From: Candidatus Bipolaricaulota bacterium
Lineage (GTDB): Bacteria > Bipolaricaulota > Bipolaricaulia > RBG-16-55-9
DNA length: 33,008 bases
Assembly: GCA_026982655.1 (NCBI GenBank)
Contig: JALSGO010000012.1
Span: forward strand, 1-33,008
Direction: 5' to 3'
Below are positions 1 to 8,811 of this stretch, one piece after another; positions within the stretch are counted from its first letter, which is position 1, and each line of letters opens with the position of its first letter. Position numbers and translations under genes: made by a program. The notes beneath the pieces are model-generated. The model worked only from the letters and a program-made list of their open reading frames with translations. It searched no databases and had not been told where the DNA came from.

Positions 1-228
1 GCGGCGCACGGCGCGGGTGTGGTGGAGCATCTCCTCGAGGGTGACGGGCACGGTGCTCTCGTACCCCAAGACGTTGTTTCCCACGGAGTCGCCCACCAAA
101 ACGACGTCGATGCCCGCTCGGTCGGCCAGCCGTGCCGTGGGGCAGTCGTAGGCGGTGATCATGCTGATCGGCTCGCCCCGGGCCTTCATCTCGAAGAGCG
201 TAGGGATCGTGACCTTCCCGTCGGCCAT
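1..228 (-). CDS. panB: 3-methyl-2-oxobutanoate hydroxymethyltransferase, N-terminal part (cut by window start)
   Basis: This enzyme transfers a hydroxymethyl group from methylenetetrahydrofolate to 2-oxoisovalerate, the first committed step of pantothenate and CoA synthesis in the cytosol. Only the first 76 codons are present; the frame is open to base 1. The translation starts [20 protein letters not shown] and carries the PanB hallmarks [13 protein letters not shown] (residues 20-32) and [17 protein letters not shown] (about 39-55, with the metal-binding GDS), followed by [16 protein letters not shown]. The ATG at 228 is preceded by GTGAGCAGG. It is transcribed away from the amidohydrolase operon, from a promoter that shares its -35 region with that operon. 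The identity is firm; completeness cannot be judged. Confidence 0.93.
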   Translation of the reverse strand, partial: MADGKVTIPTLFEMKARGEPISMITAYDCPTARLADRAGIDVVLVGDSVGNNVLGYESTVPVTLEEMLHHTRAVRR

Positions 229-244
229 CCTGCTCACCGGAGCT

Positions 245-273
245 ATGGTAGTCGTGTCGACCGGCTTGTGCAA
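245..273 (-). promoter_or_regulatory. sigma70-type promoter of panB
   Basis: On the minus strand TTGCAC (268-273) and TACCAT (245-250) are separated by exactly 17 bp, and the panB ATG lies 16 nt beyond the -10 box. The -35 box overlaps the -35 box of the oppositely directed promoter. Confidence 0.6.
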
Positions 274-295
274 TGCCGCGATCGTGTGCTACCCT
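266..295 (+). promoter_or_regulatory. sigma70-type promoter of the amidohydrolase operon
   Basis: TTGTGC (266-271), an 18-bp spacer, then TACCCT (290-295) preceded by TGC, as in an extended -10. Transcription would start near 302, giving a leader of about 12 nt before the ATG at 314. Confidence 0.5.
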
Positions 296-313
296 CACCG
301 ACGGTGATCTCGA

Positions 314-1186
314 ATGACCCCGTCCGTACCGGTGATCGACATCCACGTCCACATCCAGCCCTGGCGGATGCTCAAGCCCGATGTGCTCGAACTCTGGAAG
401 CGTTATCACGCCGACTTCGATCGTCTCCTGAAGCTTGCGGAGGCCCCCGGCGAGTTCTTGAAGCTCCTGGACGAGTGGGGGGTCGAACGGGCGGCGCTCA
501 TCAACTACGTGAGCCCCGACGTGATGGGCTTCACCGACGAGACGAACGCCTTCGTCGCCCAATACTGCCGAGCGGCCCCCGACCGTCTCCTGCCCGTGGG
601 CTCGCTCCACCCTCGCTACACGAAGGACCCCGAGGCCGAGATGGCCCACCTCGTGGAGGAGCTGGGGATCCGCATCGTCAAGATCCACCCGCCCCACCAG
701 CTCTTTTACCCCAACGACTACCTCAACGGCCTGGACGCCCTCGGAGCGATCTACGAGAAGGCCCAAGAGTATAAGATCCCCGTGATGGTCCACACGGGGA
801 CGTCGGTCTTCCCCGGCGCGCGGGTCAAGTACGGCGACCCCCTCGGTTTGGACGACGTGGCGATCGACTTCCCCAAGCTCACGATCCTGATGGCCCACGG
901 GGGGCGGCCCCTGTGGACGGAGCCGGCCTTCTTCCTCCTGAGGCGTCACGAGAACGTCTGGCTCGACATCTCGGGCATCCCGCCCCAGAATCTGTTGAAA
1001 TACTTCCCGCGCTTTGCGGAGATCGCGCACAAATCGCTCTTCGGGAGCGACTGGCCGGGCCCCGGCGTAAGAAGCATCCGAGCCAACGTGGAGCGCTTCC
1101 TCGAGCTTCCGCTCCCCGAGGAGACGAAGCGCGCCGTGCTGTACGACAACGCGGCCCGGCTCTGGGATTCCCTGCTCAAACTCTAA
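314..1186 (+). CDS. Amidohydrolase-2 family metal-dependent hydrolase
   Basis: A 290-residue TIM-barrel hydrolase of the amidohydrolase-2 (ACMSD-like) group, which act on C-N or C-C bonds of small cyclic or carboxylated substrates. Visible metal-site elements are DIHVH (His11, His13), VKIHPPH (Lys123, His125), VMVHTG (His160), LMAHGG (His195) and FGSDWPG (Asp246), in family order. There is no signal peptide, so it is cytosolic. The substrate cannot be read from sequence. It is the first gene of a run with a DASS-type carboxylate permease 3 bp downstream, so a role in using an imported organic acid is possible (inference). The ATG at 314 was chosen because the family motif begins at residue 9 and the promoter lies directly upstream. 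Confidence 0.85.
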   Translation: MTPSVPVIDIHVHIQPWRMLKPDVLELWKRYHADFDRLLKLAEAPGEFLKLLDEWGVERAALINYVSPDVMGFTDETNAFVAQYCRAAPDRLLPVGSLHPRYTKDPEAEMAHLVEELGIRIVKIHPPHQLFYPNDYLNGLDALGAIYEKAQEYKIPVMVHTGTSVFPGARVKYGDPLGLDDVAIDFPKLTILMAHGGRPLWTEPAFFLLRRHENVWLDISGIPPQNLLKYFPRFAEIAHKSLFGSDWPGPGVRSIRANVERFLELPLPEETKRAVLYDNAARLWDSLLKL

Positions 1187-1189
1187 GAG

Positions 1190-2587
1190 ATGCCGTTGCT
1201 CCGTTGGCTGTGGGTCCGCCGCTGGCTTTGGCTGGGGCTCCTCGTGGGCCTGCTCGTTTTGCTGCTCCCCCGGCCCGAGGGGCTCTCCCCGGAGGGGCAA
1301 CGAGCCCTGGCGCTGCTCGCCACGGTGATCGTCTTTTTGGTGACGGAGCCGATCCCCCTGCCCGCCACGGCCCTTTTGATCGCCTTCGGCCAAGCCGTGC
1401 TTGCCCTGGGGAGCCCCAACGAGATCGCCCGCTCCTACATGAGCGACGCCGTCTTCTTCATCATGGGCTCCTTGATGATCTCCGTGGCCTTGGTCAAGCA
1501 GAAGTTCGACGTGCGGATCGCCTTCGCGCTCCTTCGGCTTACGGGCCCCAACGCGTACCGGGTGGCCGCGGGGCTGGCGACCGTCTCGGCGCTCTTGGCC
1601 TCGTTCATCGGGGAGCACACCGTGGCAGCGATGATGCTCCCCGTGGCCTTGGGGATCCTGGCCGCGGTGGAGCGCGACCGCTCTGGGGCTTCCACCCGGC
1701 AGCTGGCCGCGCTGCTGCTGCTGTCCATCGTCTACGGCTGTGCGATCGCCGCCCTGGGGACGCCCTCCGGCGGGGCGCGCAACGCGATCATGATCGACTT
1801 CTGGCGTCGGATGTTCGGCATCGAGGTGGACTACCTGCGGTGGATGCTCTACGCCTATCCCTTGGTGTGGTTGCAGCTGCCGTTCGTCCTCTGGGTGCTG
1901 AGCCGGACCTTTCGGCCCGAGGTGGTGGATCTCCGCCGGGCGCTGGTCCGACTGCGGCGCCGCGTGCGGGAGACGGGGCGTCTCTCGCGGCGGGACGCCG
2001 AAGCTCTCGGCCTCTTCCTGTTGATCCTCGTGGGCTGGATCGCCTTCAGCGGGCAGCTGGGGTTGGGGATGGTGGCCGTGCTGGGGGCCGCGCTGTACCT
2101 GGTGACGGGGCACGTCCGTTGGGAGGACCTCAACGCGGGCGTCAACTGGGGCGTGGTGTTGCTCTACGCGGCGGCGATCTCGCTGGGCTATCGGTTGCAG
2201 ACGACCGGCGCGGCGGCTTGGCTGGCGCAGACCCTTCTGGGCTTGGCCGGCGGGGGGGAGGGGAGCTTGCTGCTCCTGATCGCGTTGTTGATGGTCGCGT
2301 TCACCAACTTGATGAGCAGCGGTGCCGCGGTGGCCGTCCTCGGGTCGGTCACCCTGCAGATGGCGGCCCTTTCGGGCACGAGCGTGTTGGCCGCCGGCTT
2401 TGTGACCTCGCTCTCCTCGGCATTCGCCTTCCTCACGGTGATCGGGACCCCGGCGGCCACGATCGTCTACGGCAGCGGCCGGCTCCGCCCGAGCGACTTC
2501 GCCCGCGCCGGGGCGCGCCTCCTGGTGGCCTCCGTTATAATCCTCCTGCTGCTCGCGCGGTTCTACTGGCCCCTGCTGGGGCTTTAA
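1190..2587 (+). CDS. SLC13/DASS family anion permease
   Basis: A 465-residue polytopic membrane protein with about 11-12 hydrophobic segments, homologous in plan to divalent anion:Na+ symporters that import succinate, citrate or sulfate. Family marks are the re-entrant loop LASFIGEHTVAAMMLP (residues 136-151), GTPSGGARN (190-198), FTNLMSSGAAVAVL (371-384) and VIGTPAATIVYG (417-428); the two halves show the inverted-repeat plan of the family. The SNT sodium-site motifs of the well-studied members read GEHT and SSG here, so coupling to Na+ is uncertain. The start lies 3 bp after the amidohydrolase stop, so the two are co-transcribed and probably translationally coupled. Substrate unknown; a carboxylate is the likeliest guess. 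Confidence 0.85.
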   Translation: MPLLRWLWVRRWLWLGLLVGLLVLLLPRPEGLSPEGQRALALLATVIVFLVTEPIPLPATALLIAFGQAVLALGSPNEIARSYMSDAVFFIMGSLMISVALVKQKFDVRIAFALLRLTGPNAYRVAAGLATVSALLASFIGEHTVAAMMLPVALGILAAVERDRSGASTRQLAALLLLSIVYGCAIAALGTPSGGARNAIMIDFWRRMFGIEVDYLRWMLYAYPLVWLQLPFVLWVLSRTFRPEVVDLRRALVRLRRRVRETGRLSRRDAEALGLFLLILVGWIAFSGQLGLGMVAVLGAALYLVTGHVRWEDLNAGVNWGVVLLYAAAISLGYRLQTTGAAAWLAQTLLGLAGGGEGSLLLLIALLMVAFTNLMSSGAAVAVLGSVTLQMAALSGTSVLAAGFVTSLSSAFAFLTVIGTPAATIVYGSGRLRPSDFARAGARLLVASVIILLLLARFYWPLLGL

Positions 2588-2599
2588 GAAGGGAGCGAG

Positions 2600-3544
2600 A
2601 TGCGAAAGATCCTGGTGCCGATCGCCTACTGGGAGGCCTGTCAGGTGGCTCTTCAGTATGCGGGGCGACTCGCCTTGGGAACGGGCGCGTCGCTCACGGT
2701 ACTCCACGTGGCCACCCCGCCCCGGGAGACCCTACTGGGCCGAGGCCTCTCCTCGGAGAAGCTCGAAGATTGGGGAGTGGAGCCCCCGCACTTTGAGCTG
2801 CTCCGTCGCGCGCAGGACTCCCTGCAAGAGCTCGGGCTCTTCCAACTCGACGAACGCGAAAAGCCCCTAGCAAAGCATGCCTTGAGGGCGATCGCCCACG
2901 GGCTCTACGAGGTGCACCTGGTGGGCGTGCACGAGCAAGACGTGCGCTTCCGGCTGCGGGAGGGTCCGCCCGTCCGGGAGATCCTCCGGGAGGCCGAGGA
3001 CCCGGAGTACGACCTCGTTCTCCTGGGGACGCGGGGGCACACGGGGCTTCGGCGCTGGCTCCTGGGGAGCGTGGCCCAGGAGGTTGCGATGGGCGCGCCC
3101 TGCTCGGTGCTCGTGGCCAAGAACCTCCGGCCCGATCAGGGACTGATGGTAGGGGTGACGGGCCGGGAGACGGCCCTGGAAGCCGTCCGCCAGGCGGGGG
3201 AGATCGCGGGCACCCTGGGCGTTCCGCTGGCGCTCCTCGCCGTGATCCCGGAGGAAGGGAAGAGATCGGAAGCCGAGCGGCACCTCCGAGAGGCCCGTTC
3301 GGTCCTCCCCTCCGAGCTTGCGGAGCGCGCGGAGGAGCGGGTGCGGGTGGGCGATCCGGCGCAGATCCTCATAGAGGAAGCCAGCGAGGAGTTTATGCTG
3401 GCGTTGGGCCGCGTCCGGCGCTCCAAGGTGAAGGAGATGCTGCTGGGGGACATCTCGATGAAGATCTTGGAGCAGTCGCCGGGGCCGGTGCTGCTGGCCG
3501 CCCCGCCGCGCCCGCTGCCTGCCTCGGAGGCCGAGGAGCCCTAA
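2600..3544 (+). CDS. Tandem universal stress protein (two UspA domains)
   Basis: A 314-residue soluble protein with two Usp folds. Domain 1 (about 1-170) starts MRKILVPIAYWEACQVAL and ends with the ATP-binding signature GTRGHTGLRRWLLGSVAQEV followed by SVLVAK, matching the G-x2-G-x9-G-S pattern. Domain 2 (about 175-300) is divergent: the matching stretch reads ALGRVRRSKVKEMLLGDISM and keeps less of the signature, so it probably binds nucleotide poorly (inference). AAGGGAG stands 4 nt before the ATG. It sits between two transporter genes and directly abuts the antiporter gene; Usp domains are often linked to or fused with cation and anion transporters, so a regulatory role for one of them is plausible. 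Confidence 0.88.
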   Translation: MRKILVPIAYWEACQVALQYAGRLALGTGASLTVLHVATPPRETLLGRGLSSEKLEDWGVEPPHFELLRRAQDSLQELGLFQLDEREKPLAKHALRAIAHGLYEVHLVGVHEQDVRFRLREGPPVREILREAEDPEYDLVLLGTRGHTGLRRWLLGSVAQEVAMGAPCSVLVAKNLRPDQGLMVGVTGRETALEAVRQAGEIAGTLGVPLALLAVIPEEGKRSEAERHLREARSVLPSELAERAEERVRVGDPAQILIEEASEEFMLALGRVRRSKVKEMLLGDISMKILEQSPGPVLLAAPPRPLPASEAEEP

Positions 3545-5554
3545 ATGCCCGAGTCCACGCTCTTTCGGGACCTCCTCTTGGCGATGCTGGCCGCGGCCGG
3601 CGGGGGAGCGCTGGCGTATCTCGTAAAGCTCCCGCTCTTTTTGGGCTACATCGTCGGAGGGGCGCTCGTGGGGCCCTTCGTGGCCGCGCCGGGCACCTCC
3701 GAGTTCCGGGTCATCGAGCAGCTGGCCGAGCTGGGGGTCCTGCTGCTCATGTTCACCCTGGGACTGGAGTTCTCCCTGAAAGAGCTGGTCCGGATGCGGG
3801 GGGTCGCCCTGGGCGGGGGGCTTTTGGGCATCGCCCTCATGATCGCGCTGTTCCTGGGGCTGAGCCAAGGGATCGGCCTCCCCCTCCCGGAAGCGTTGGT
3901 GCTGGGGGCGACCGTCTCGGTGAGCAGCACGATGATCATCGCCAAGCTGCTGCTGGAGCGGGGGGAACTCGACACCCGCCACGGACGCCTCGCCATCGGG
4001 ACCCTCCTTGTAGAAGATTTGGCCGTGGTGGTGATGCTCTTCCTGCTGCCCGCCCTCGCCGCCCTCCTAAGCCCCACGGCGAGCCCGGAGACGGGAGCGG
4101 GCGGCGACGTGCTCGGGATCTTGGGGGCCTTCGGGAAGGGCGTGGCCGTGGTGGTGCCCGTCTTCTGGCTCGCCGTGCGGGTGGTGCCCCCCTTGCTCGA
4201 TCGGGTGGCCCGGGCGCGCAACTTCGAGCTCTTCCTGTTGGTCGCCCTGGTGCTCAGCCTGGGGACGGGGCTCATCACCGCTCAGGCGGGTCTGTCACCC
4301 GCGCTGGGGGCCTTCTTGGCGGGGCTGGTCATCGGGGAGTCGGACTACGTCCACGAGACGCTCGCCCGCGTGCTTCCCCTCCGGGACCTCTTCGTGGCCC
4401 TCTTCTTCGTGTCGATGGGGATGCTCCTCGACCCGGAGCTGCTGGCGGGGAACCTCCCGCTGGTGGGGCTGCTCGTGCTCGCGGGCGTGCTGGGCAAGGG
4501 ATTGGTCCGGGGGGTGCTGGTTTGGCTCTTCCGGCAGCCCGTGAGGGTGGCCCTCTTCACCGCGCTGACGTTCACCCAGATCGGGGAGTTCTCGTTCGTG
4601 ATCGGGAAGATGGGCGCGGAGCTGGGGCTGCTCTCGCCCGCGGGGTACAACGCGCTCCTGGCCGCCTCGCTGCTCTCGATCTTCGTAAGCTCGTTCTTGT
4701 TCCGACTGGCCCCGCCGCTCTGGGACCTCGTACGCCGGAGGTTCCCCCGGCTGGAGGGGCCTCGGGCCCTCGAGTTCGAGGGAGAGGTCCCCGAGGGGGG
4801 CCCCTTGGGGGGCCACGTGATCGTCTGCGGCTACGGGCGGATGGGCAGCGCCGTGGGGGAGGCCCTTGCGCGCTTCCGGGTCCCGTTCGTGGTCGTCGAG
4901 CGCGACCCCGAGAAGGCCCGAAGACTCAAAGCCCAGGGGACAGGCGTGATCTTGGGGGACGCCGCGCACGAGCCCGTCATCGCCGCCGCCCGTCCGGAGC
5001 GGGCGCGCCTGGCGGTGCTGGCTCTTCCGGACTTCCCGCGGGCGAAGGGGGCCTTCCGGCACCTGCGGGCTCGGAACCCCTCCTTGCCCGTCCTGGCGCG
5101 GGCCCACTGGGACGAGGAGCGGGAGGAGCTCTTCCGCGAGGGCGTCTCCGAGGTGATCCAGCCGGAGTTCGAGGGAGCCATCGAGTTGATCCGCCACGCG
5201 CTGCTGCACGCCGGCGTGCCCGCCCTGGAGCTGGAGGAGTACCTCCACGAGCTGCGCCAGCGGCGCTACGGAGCGCTCTTGCAGGAGTGGCTCCAGCGGG
5301 AGGACCCCCACGGGCGGCTCCAGAAGGTCCAAGAGGTCGAGATCCCCCGGGAGAGCCCCTTGGTGGGACGCTCTTTACGGGAGTGTCAGATCCGGGAACG
5401 CACGGGCGTCACGGTGCTCCAGATCCGCAGGCGGAAGGGGCAGACGGTGCTGAACCCGCCTCCCGAGACGGTGATCGAGCCGGGGGATCGGGTGCTGGTG
5501 CTGGGCACCCCCACCCAGATCGTGGAGTTCCTCGAGCTGAGCCGTTGTCTATAG
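3545..5554 (+). CDS. CPA2-type cation:proton antiporter with RCK (TrkA-N/TrkA-C) domain
   Basis: A 669-residue membrane antiporter of the Kef/YbaL type, exchanging K+ or Na+ for H+. Residues about 1-395 form roughly 12 transmembrane segments with the family stretches YLVKLPLFLGYIVGGALVGP, LLLMFTLGLEFSLKEL and GLSPALGAFLAGLVIGESD. A cytosolic Rossmann domain follows (about 421-540, with HVIVCGYGRMGSAVGEAL as the NAD(H)-binding glycine loop and VVERD as the acidic end of strand 2), then a TrkA-C domain to the C-terminus (GDRVLVLGTP). The ATG is immediately after the TAA of the stress-protein gene with no gap. It is the last gene of the four-gene operon. The ion cannot be assigned from sequence. 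Confidence 0.9.
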   Translation: MPESTLFRDLLLAMLAAAGGGALAYLVKLPLFLGYIVGGALVGPFVAAPGTSEFRVIEQLAELGVLLLMFTLGLEFSLKELVRMRGVALGGGLLGIALMIALFLGLSQGIGLPLPEALVLGATVSVSSTMIIAKLLLERGELDTRHGRLAIGTLLVEDLAVVVMLFLLPALAALLSPTASPETGAGGDVLGILGAFGKGVAVVVPVFWLAVRVVPPLLDRVARARNFELFLLVALVLSLGTGLITAQAGLSPALGAFLAGLVIGESDYVHETLARVLPLRDLFVALFFVSMGMLLDPELLAGNLPLVGLLVLAGVLGKGLVRGVLVWLFRQPVRVALFTALTFTQIGEFSFVIGKMGAELGLLSPAGYNALLAASLLSIFVSSFLFRLAPPLWDLVRRRFPRLEGPRALEFEGEVPEGGPLGGHVIVCGYGRMGSAVGEALARFRVPFVVVERDPEKARRLKAQGTGVILGDAAHEPVIAAARPERARLAVLALPDFPRAKGAFRHLRARNPSLPVLARAHWDEEREELFREGVSEVIQPEFEGAIELIRHALLHAGVPALELEEYLHELRQRRYGALLQEWLQREDPHGRLQKVQEVEIPRESPLVGRSLRECQIRERTGVTVLQIRRRKGQTVLNPPPETVIEPGDRVLVLGTPTQIVEFLELSRCL

Positions 5555-5735
5555 GAATAGAGTGGCTTCTCGCCCGCGCCCGCGCCGGTCTCGCGGGACC
5601 TTGGAGGAGAGAGCGACGATTGGGGCAGAAGTGGTGGAGGTTCCACAGCCGGGGGACCCGCATCGCTTCCAGGCCCCACGGCCCGGCGGCCTCTTAGGCT
5701 GCCCACGTCCAAGGGTAGGGGGAAGCCGCGAACCG

Positions 5736-5764
5736 TTGAGCCGCCGGGGGAGTTCTGCTACGCT
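5736..5764 (+). promoter_or_regulatory. sigma70-type promoter of trpS
   Basis: TTGAGC (5736-5741), 17-bp spacer, TACGCT (5759-5764) with TGC in front (extended -10). The leader to the trpS ATG is about 14 nt and carries GGAGG at 5775-5779. The rest of the 5555-5784 gap shows only short hairpins; no T-box or other riboswitch signature was seen. Confidence 0.55.
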
Positions 5765-5784
5765 ATAAGGCACGGAGGATCACG

Positions 5785-6813
5785 ATGAGCCCATTCAAGG
5801 AGAAGGTGCGGGTCGTCTCGGGGATTCAGCCCACGGGAGAGCTGCACATCGGCAATTACTTTGGGGCCATCCGGAACTGGCTCGCCCTGCAAGACGAGTA
5901 CGAGTGCTTCTTCTTCATCGCGGACTACCACGCCATCACGGAGGAGTGGGACCCGGAGCAGCTCCGACGCAACACCCAGAACTTGGTGCTCGACCTTCTG
6001 GCCTGCGGGATCGACCCCGAGCGCTCCGTGCTCTTCGTGCAGTCCCACGTCCCGGAGCACACCGAGCTCTGCTGGGTCTTCAACGCCCTGGCGGGGTACG
6101 GCGACCTCCAGCGGATGACCCAGTTCAAGGAGAAGCGCGAGCACGTCGAACGCACGCAGGAGTTCGTGAGCGTGGGGCTCTTCGACTACCCTGTCCTCCA
6201 GGCGGCGGACATCCTCATCTATCACGGAGCCAAGGTGCCCGTGGGGGAGGACCAGCTGCAGCACTTAGAACTCACCCGCCGCATCGCCCGGAGGTTTAAC
6301 GCCCGCTTCGGGGCGTACTTCCCCGAGCCGGAGCCCCTCTTAAGCGAGGCCCCCCGCATCATGTCCCCCGCCGCTCCGGAGAAGAAGATGAGCAAGAGCT
6401 TAGGGCCGAAGCACTATCTGGCCCTCTTCGAGCCCGAGGAGAGCTTCTGGGAGAAGATCAAGACGGCGGTCACGGACACGGGTCCCCAAGGGGAGACGAT
6501 GAGCCCCGGGGTAGCCAACCTCTTCCTGCTCCTCAAGCTCTCGGCCGCCCCGGAGGTGTACGAGGGCTTCCGGGCCGAGTACGCCCAGGGCACGATCCGC
6601 TACGCTAAGCTCAAGGAGGCTGTCTTCGAGCACTTGATGGAGGTTCTCCGGCCCCTCCGGGAGCGGCGCGCCAAGCTCACGGAGGCCGACGCGCGGGCAG
6701 CCATGGAGCGGGGGGCGGCCAAGGCCCAAAAGGTCGCCCAAGAGACGCTGCACGAGGTGCGCAGGCGCATCGGGGTAGGACCGGTTCCTCCCGATGACGT
6801 CGGAACATCCTGA
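5785..6813 (+). CDS. trpS: Tryptophanyl-tRNA synthetase
   Basis: A class Ic aminoacyl-tRNA synthetase of 342 residues that charges tRNA-Trp. The Rossmann nucleotide motif HIGN is at residues 21-24 within SGIQPTGELHIGN, and the second signature KMSKS is at 201-205. The tryptophan-pocket stretch YPVLQAADILIY and VPVGEDQLQHLELTR are both typical. Length is normal for bacterial TrpRS. The ATG has GGAGG 6 nt upstream. It has its own promoter and is followed by the separate nuoC promoter, so it appears monocistronic. Confidence 0.97.
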   Translation: MSPFKEKVRVVSGIQPTGELHIGNYFGAIRNWLALQDEYECFFFIADYHAITEEWDPEQLRRNTQNLVLDLLACGIDPERSVLFVQSHVPEHTELCWVFNALAGYGDLQRMTQFKEKREHVERTQEFVSVGLFDYPVLQAADILIYHGAKVPVGEDQLQHLELTRRIARRFNARFGAYFPEPEPLLSEAPRIMSPAAPEKKMSKSLGPKHYLALFEPEESFWEKIKTAVTDTGPQGETMSPGVANLFLLLKLSAAPEVYEGFRAEYAQGTIRYAKLKEAVFEHLMEVLRPLRERRAKLTEADARAAMERGAAKAQKVAQETLHEVRRRIGVGPVPPDDVGTS

Positions 6814-6834
6814 GGTCGCCGGGATCGGGGACGG

Positions 6835-6863
6835 TTGAGAAGCGCGTTGAGGTCTGCTATGAT
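6835..6863 (+). promoter_or_regulatory. sigma70-type promoter of nuoCDI
   Basis: TTGAGA (6835-6840), 17-bp spacer, TATGAT (6858-6863) with TGC in front. Transcription would begin near 6870. This makes a start at the upstream in-frame ATG 6881 unlikely, because it would leave no ribosome site in the message. Confidence 0.65.
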
Positions 6864-6916
6864 GGCCGCGGTCCCTTGCGATGTCGGCCTGCGGGAAGGA
6901 GGCATCTCGTACGCGA

Positions 6917-7519
6917 ATGGACGCGAACCCCGAACAGACGGGCGGAGCCACGGAAGCGGTCGAGCGGGTGATCCGCGCGATCCGCGAGCGCTTCCCCGAC
7001 GCCGTGATGGAGGAGACAACGCTCGCGTCGGGCTGGAAGGCGCTCGTGCTCAGCCCCAAGGGCCTGCGGGACTGCATACGGCTCGCCAAAGAGCTGGGCT
7101 TTCGCGCCTTCTACGACCTCACCGCGGCGGACTACTGGGAGATCGAACCCTACTTTCACGTGCTCTACGTCCTGCACTCTCCCGATCCTCCGGCCAAGCT
7201 GGTCTTCCAGGTGCGGGTGCCGCGGGAGGATCCGGTGCTCCCCTCCATCGTGGACCTCTTCCCGGGGGCCAACTGGTACGAGCGGGAAGTGTATGATTTC
7301 TACGGGATCCGCTTCGAGGGACACCCCAACCTGACGCGTCTGATCATGCCGGACGAGTGGATCGGCCACCCCCTGCGCAAGGACTACCCCCTCACGGAGG
7401 AGCCGGTGCAGTTCAAGGGGCACATCCCGGAGAAGCTGCCGAGCGAAGTGATCCCCAAGCAGTACGAGCCTTACCCCGATCGGGCTCGAGACGGAGACCG
7501 GAGTGGAGGGAAGGGATGA
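6917..7519 (+). CDS. nuoC: NADH-quinone oxidoreductase subunit C
   Basis: The 30-kDa-type subunit of the hydrophilic arm of respiratory complex I, packed against NuoD near the quinone site. The 200-residue product has the family core (VLHS, then [20 protein letters not shown]) and the signature [19 protein letters not shown] (about 121-139), ending in LRKDYPL. I chose ATG 6917 rather than ATG 6881 because AAGGAGG (6896-6902) precedes it and 6881 lies only about 10 nt from the predicted transcript start; the 14-nt spacing from the AAGGAGG is long. The stop overlaps the nuoD start (ATGA). Confidence 0.92.
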   Translation: MDANPEQTGGATEAVERVIRAIRERFPDAVMEETTLASGWKALVLSPKGLRDCIRLAKELGFRAFYDLTAADYWEIEPYFHVLYVLHSPDPPAKLVFQVRVPREDPVLPSIVDLFPGANWYEREVYDFYGIRFEGHPNLTRLIMPDEWIGHPLRKDYPLTEEPVQFKGHIPEKLPSEVIPKQYEPYPDRARDGDRSGGKG

Positions 7520-8748
7520 GTCGAGAGCGCGTCACCCGAGCCGGGGAGCAAAAACGCCTCGAGGAGCGCATCCGCCATACGAGCCGGGAAGAGCTCGACC
7601 TCCAGCGGGTGGGCGTGGACCAAGAGACGGGCCGCGAGACGATGCTCCTCAACATGGGGCCGCAGCACCCCAGCACCCACGGCGTGCTGCGCTTGGTGAT
7701 CGAGCTCGATGGCGAGATGATCGTAAGCTGCAAGCCCGTCATCGGGTATCTGCACACGGGGATCGAGAAGGAGTGCGAGTACCGCACCTACCATCAGGTG
7801 GTGCCCCTCATCGACCGCCAGGACTACTTAAGCCCGCTCAACGAGGAGATGGGATACGTCTTGGCCGTGGAGAAACTGCTGGGGATCGAGCCGCCCAAGA
7901 GGGCCCAGTACATTCGGGTGATGTGCGCGGAGCTCTCCCGCATCGCGAGCCATCTGGTTTGGCTGGGAACCAGCGCCTTAGAGCTCAACGTCTCCAGCGT
8001 CTTCATGTATTGCTTCCAGGATCGGGAGCGAGTCCTGGACCTCTTCGAGATGGTGTCGGGGGCCCGGATGTTCCCCCGGTACTTCCGGATCGGCGGGGTG
8101 ATGCGGGACCTACCGCGGCGGGGGTTTGTGGAAAGCGTGCGGACGTTCCTGAAAGATCTGCGACGCAACCTGCAGAAATATCACGGTCTGTTGACGAACA
8201 ACCCCATCTGGAAGATGCGCAACGTGGGGATAGCGCGCATCACCGCGGAGCAGTGCTACGCCTACGGGGTGACCGGACCCATCTTGCGGGCCACGGGCGT
8301 AGCCTACGACGTGCGCAAGGCGTTTCCGTACTCATCGTATCAGGACTTCGAGTTTGAGATCCCCACGCAGACGGCCGGAGACGCCTACGCCCGGTATCTC
8401 GTGCGCATGGCGGAGATGGAACAGAGCGCACGGATCGTCGAACAAGTGCTCGAAAGGCTTCCGGACGGCCCGATCGTCGTCGAGGACCCGAAGATCCGGA
8501 AGCCGCACCCCCACCGAGGGCTCTTCGTGCCGCCGGGCAAGTCGTACGTGACCGTCGAGTCCCCGCGGGGGGAGAAGGGCTACTTCGTGGCGAGCGACGG
8601 GAGCAACAAGCCCCTCCGGGTGCGGATGCGTTCGCCCTCGTTCGCCCACGTCCAGGCTCTCCCCCTCCTGATCGAGGAGGCGTACCTGGCCGACTGTGTG
8701 GTGGCCATCGCCAGCATCGATCCCGTGTTGGGCGATGTCGACCGCTAG
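7516..8748 (+). CDS. nuoD: NADH-quinone oxidoreductase subunit D
   Basis: The 49-kDa-type subunit of complex I, which forms the quinone-binding cavity with NuoB. The 410 residues include [58 protein letters not shown] and the terminal [11 protein letters not shown]. The paired CxxC motifs that bind NiFe in related hydrogenases are absent, so this is a Nuo subunit and not a group 4 hydrogenase large subunit. The frame stays open far upstream, but the start is ATG 7516, overlapping the nuoC stop by 4 bp with GGAGGGAAGGG just before it. Confidence 0.95.
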   Translation: MSRERVTRAGEQKRLEERIRHTSREELDLQRVGVDQETGRETMLLNMGPQHPSTHGVLRLVIELDGEMIVSCKPVIGYLHTGIEKECEYRTYHQVVPLIDRQDYLSPLNEEMGYVLAVEKLLGIEPPKRAQYIRVMCAELSRIASHLVWLGTSALELNVSSVFMYCFQDRERVLDLFEMVSGARMFPRYFRIGGVMRDLPRRGFVESVRTFLKDLRRNLQKYHGLLTNNPIWKMRNVGIARITAEQCYAYGVTGPILRATGVAYDVRKAFPYSSYQDFEFEIPTQTAGDAYARYLVRMAEMEQSARIVEQVLERLPDGPIVVEDPKIRKPHPHRGLFVPPGKSYVTVESPRGEKGYFVASDGSNKPLRVRMRSPSFAHVQALPLLIEEAYLADCVVAIASIDPVLGDVDR

Positions 8749-8811
8749 TCCACCCGCAGCCCGGAACGCGCCGGAGGACGAAGGGAAAAACGGGGAGGGA
8801 AAAATCCGAAG

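Noticed and set aside
5555-5784. Possible T-box leader regulating trpS
   Set aside because: The region has short hairpins but no conserved T-box antiterminator sequence, and the predicted promoter lies at its 3' end, leaving only a 14-nt leader.
7516-8748. NuoD read as a NiFe hydrogenase large subunit
   Set aside because: Both CxxC nickel-binding pairs are absent and the C-terminus has the NuoD ending [11 protein letters not shown].
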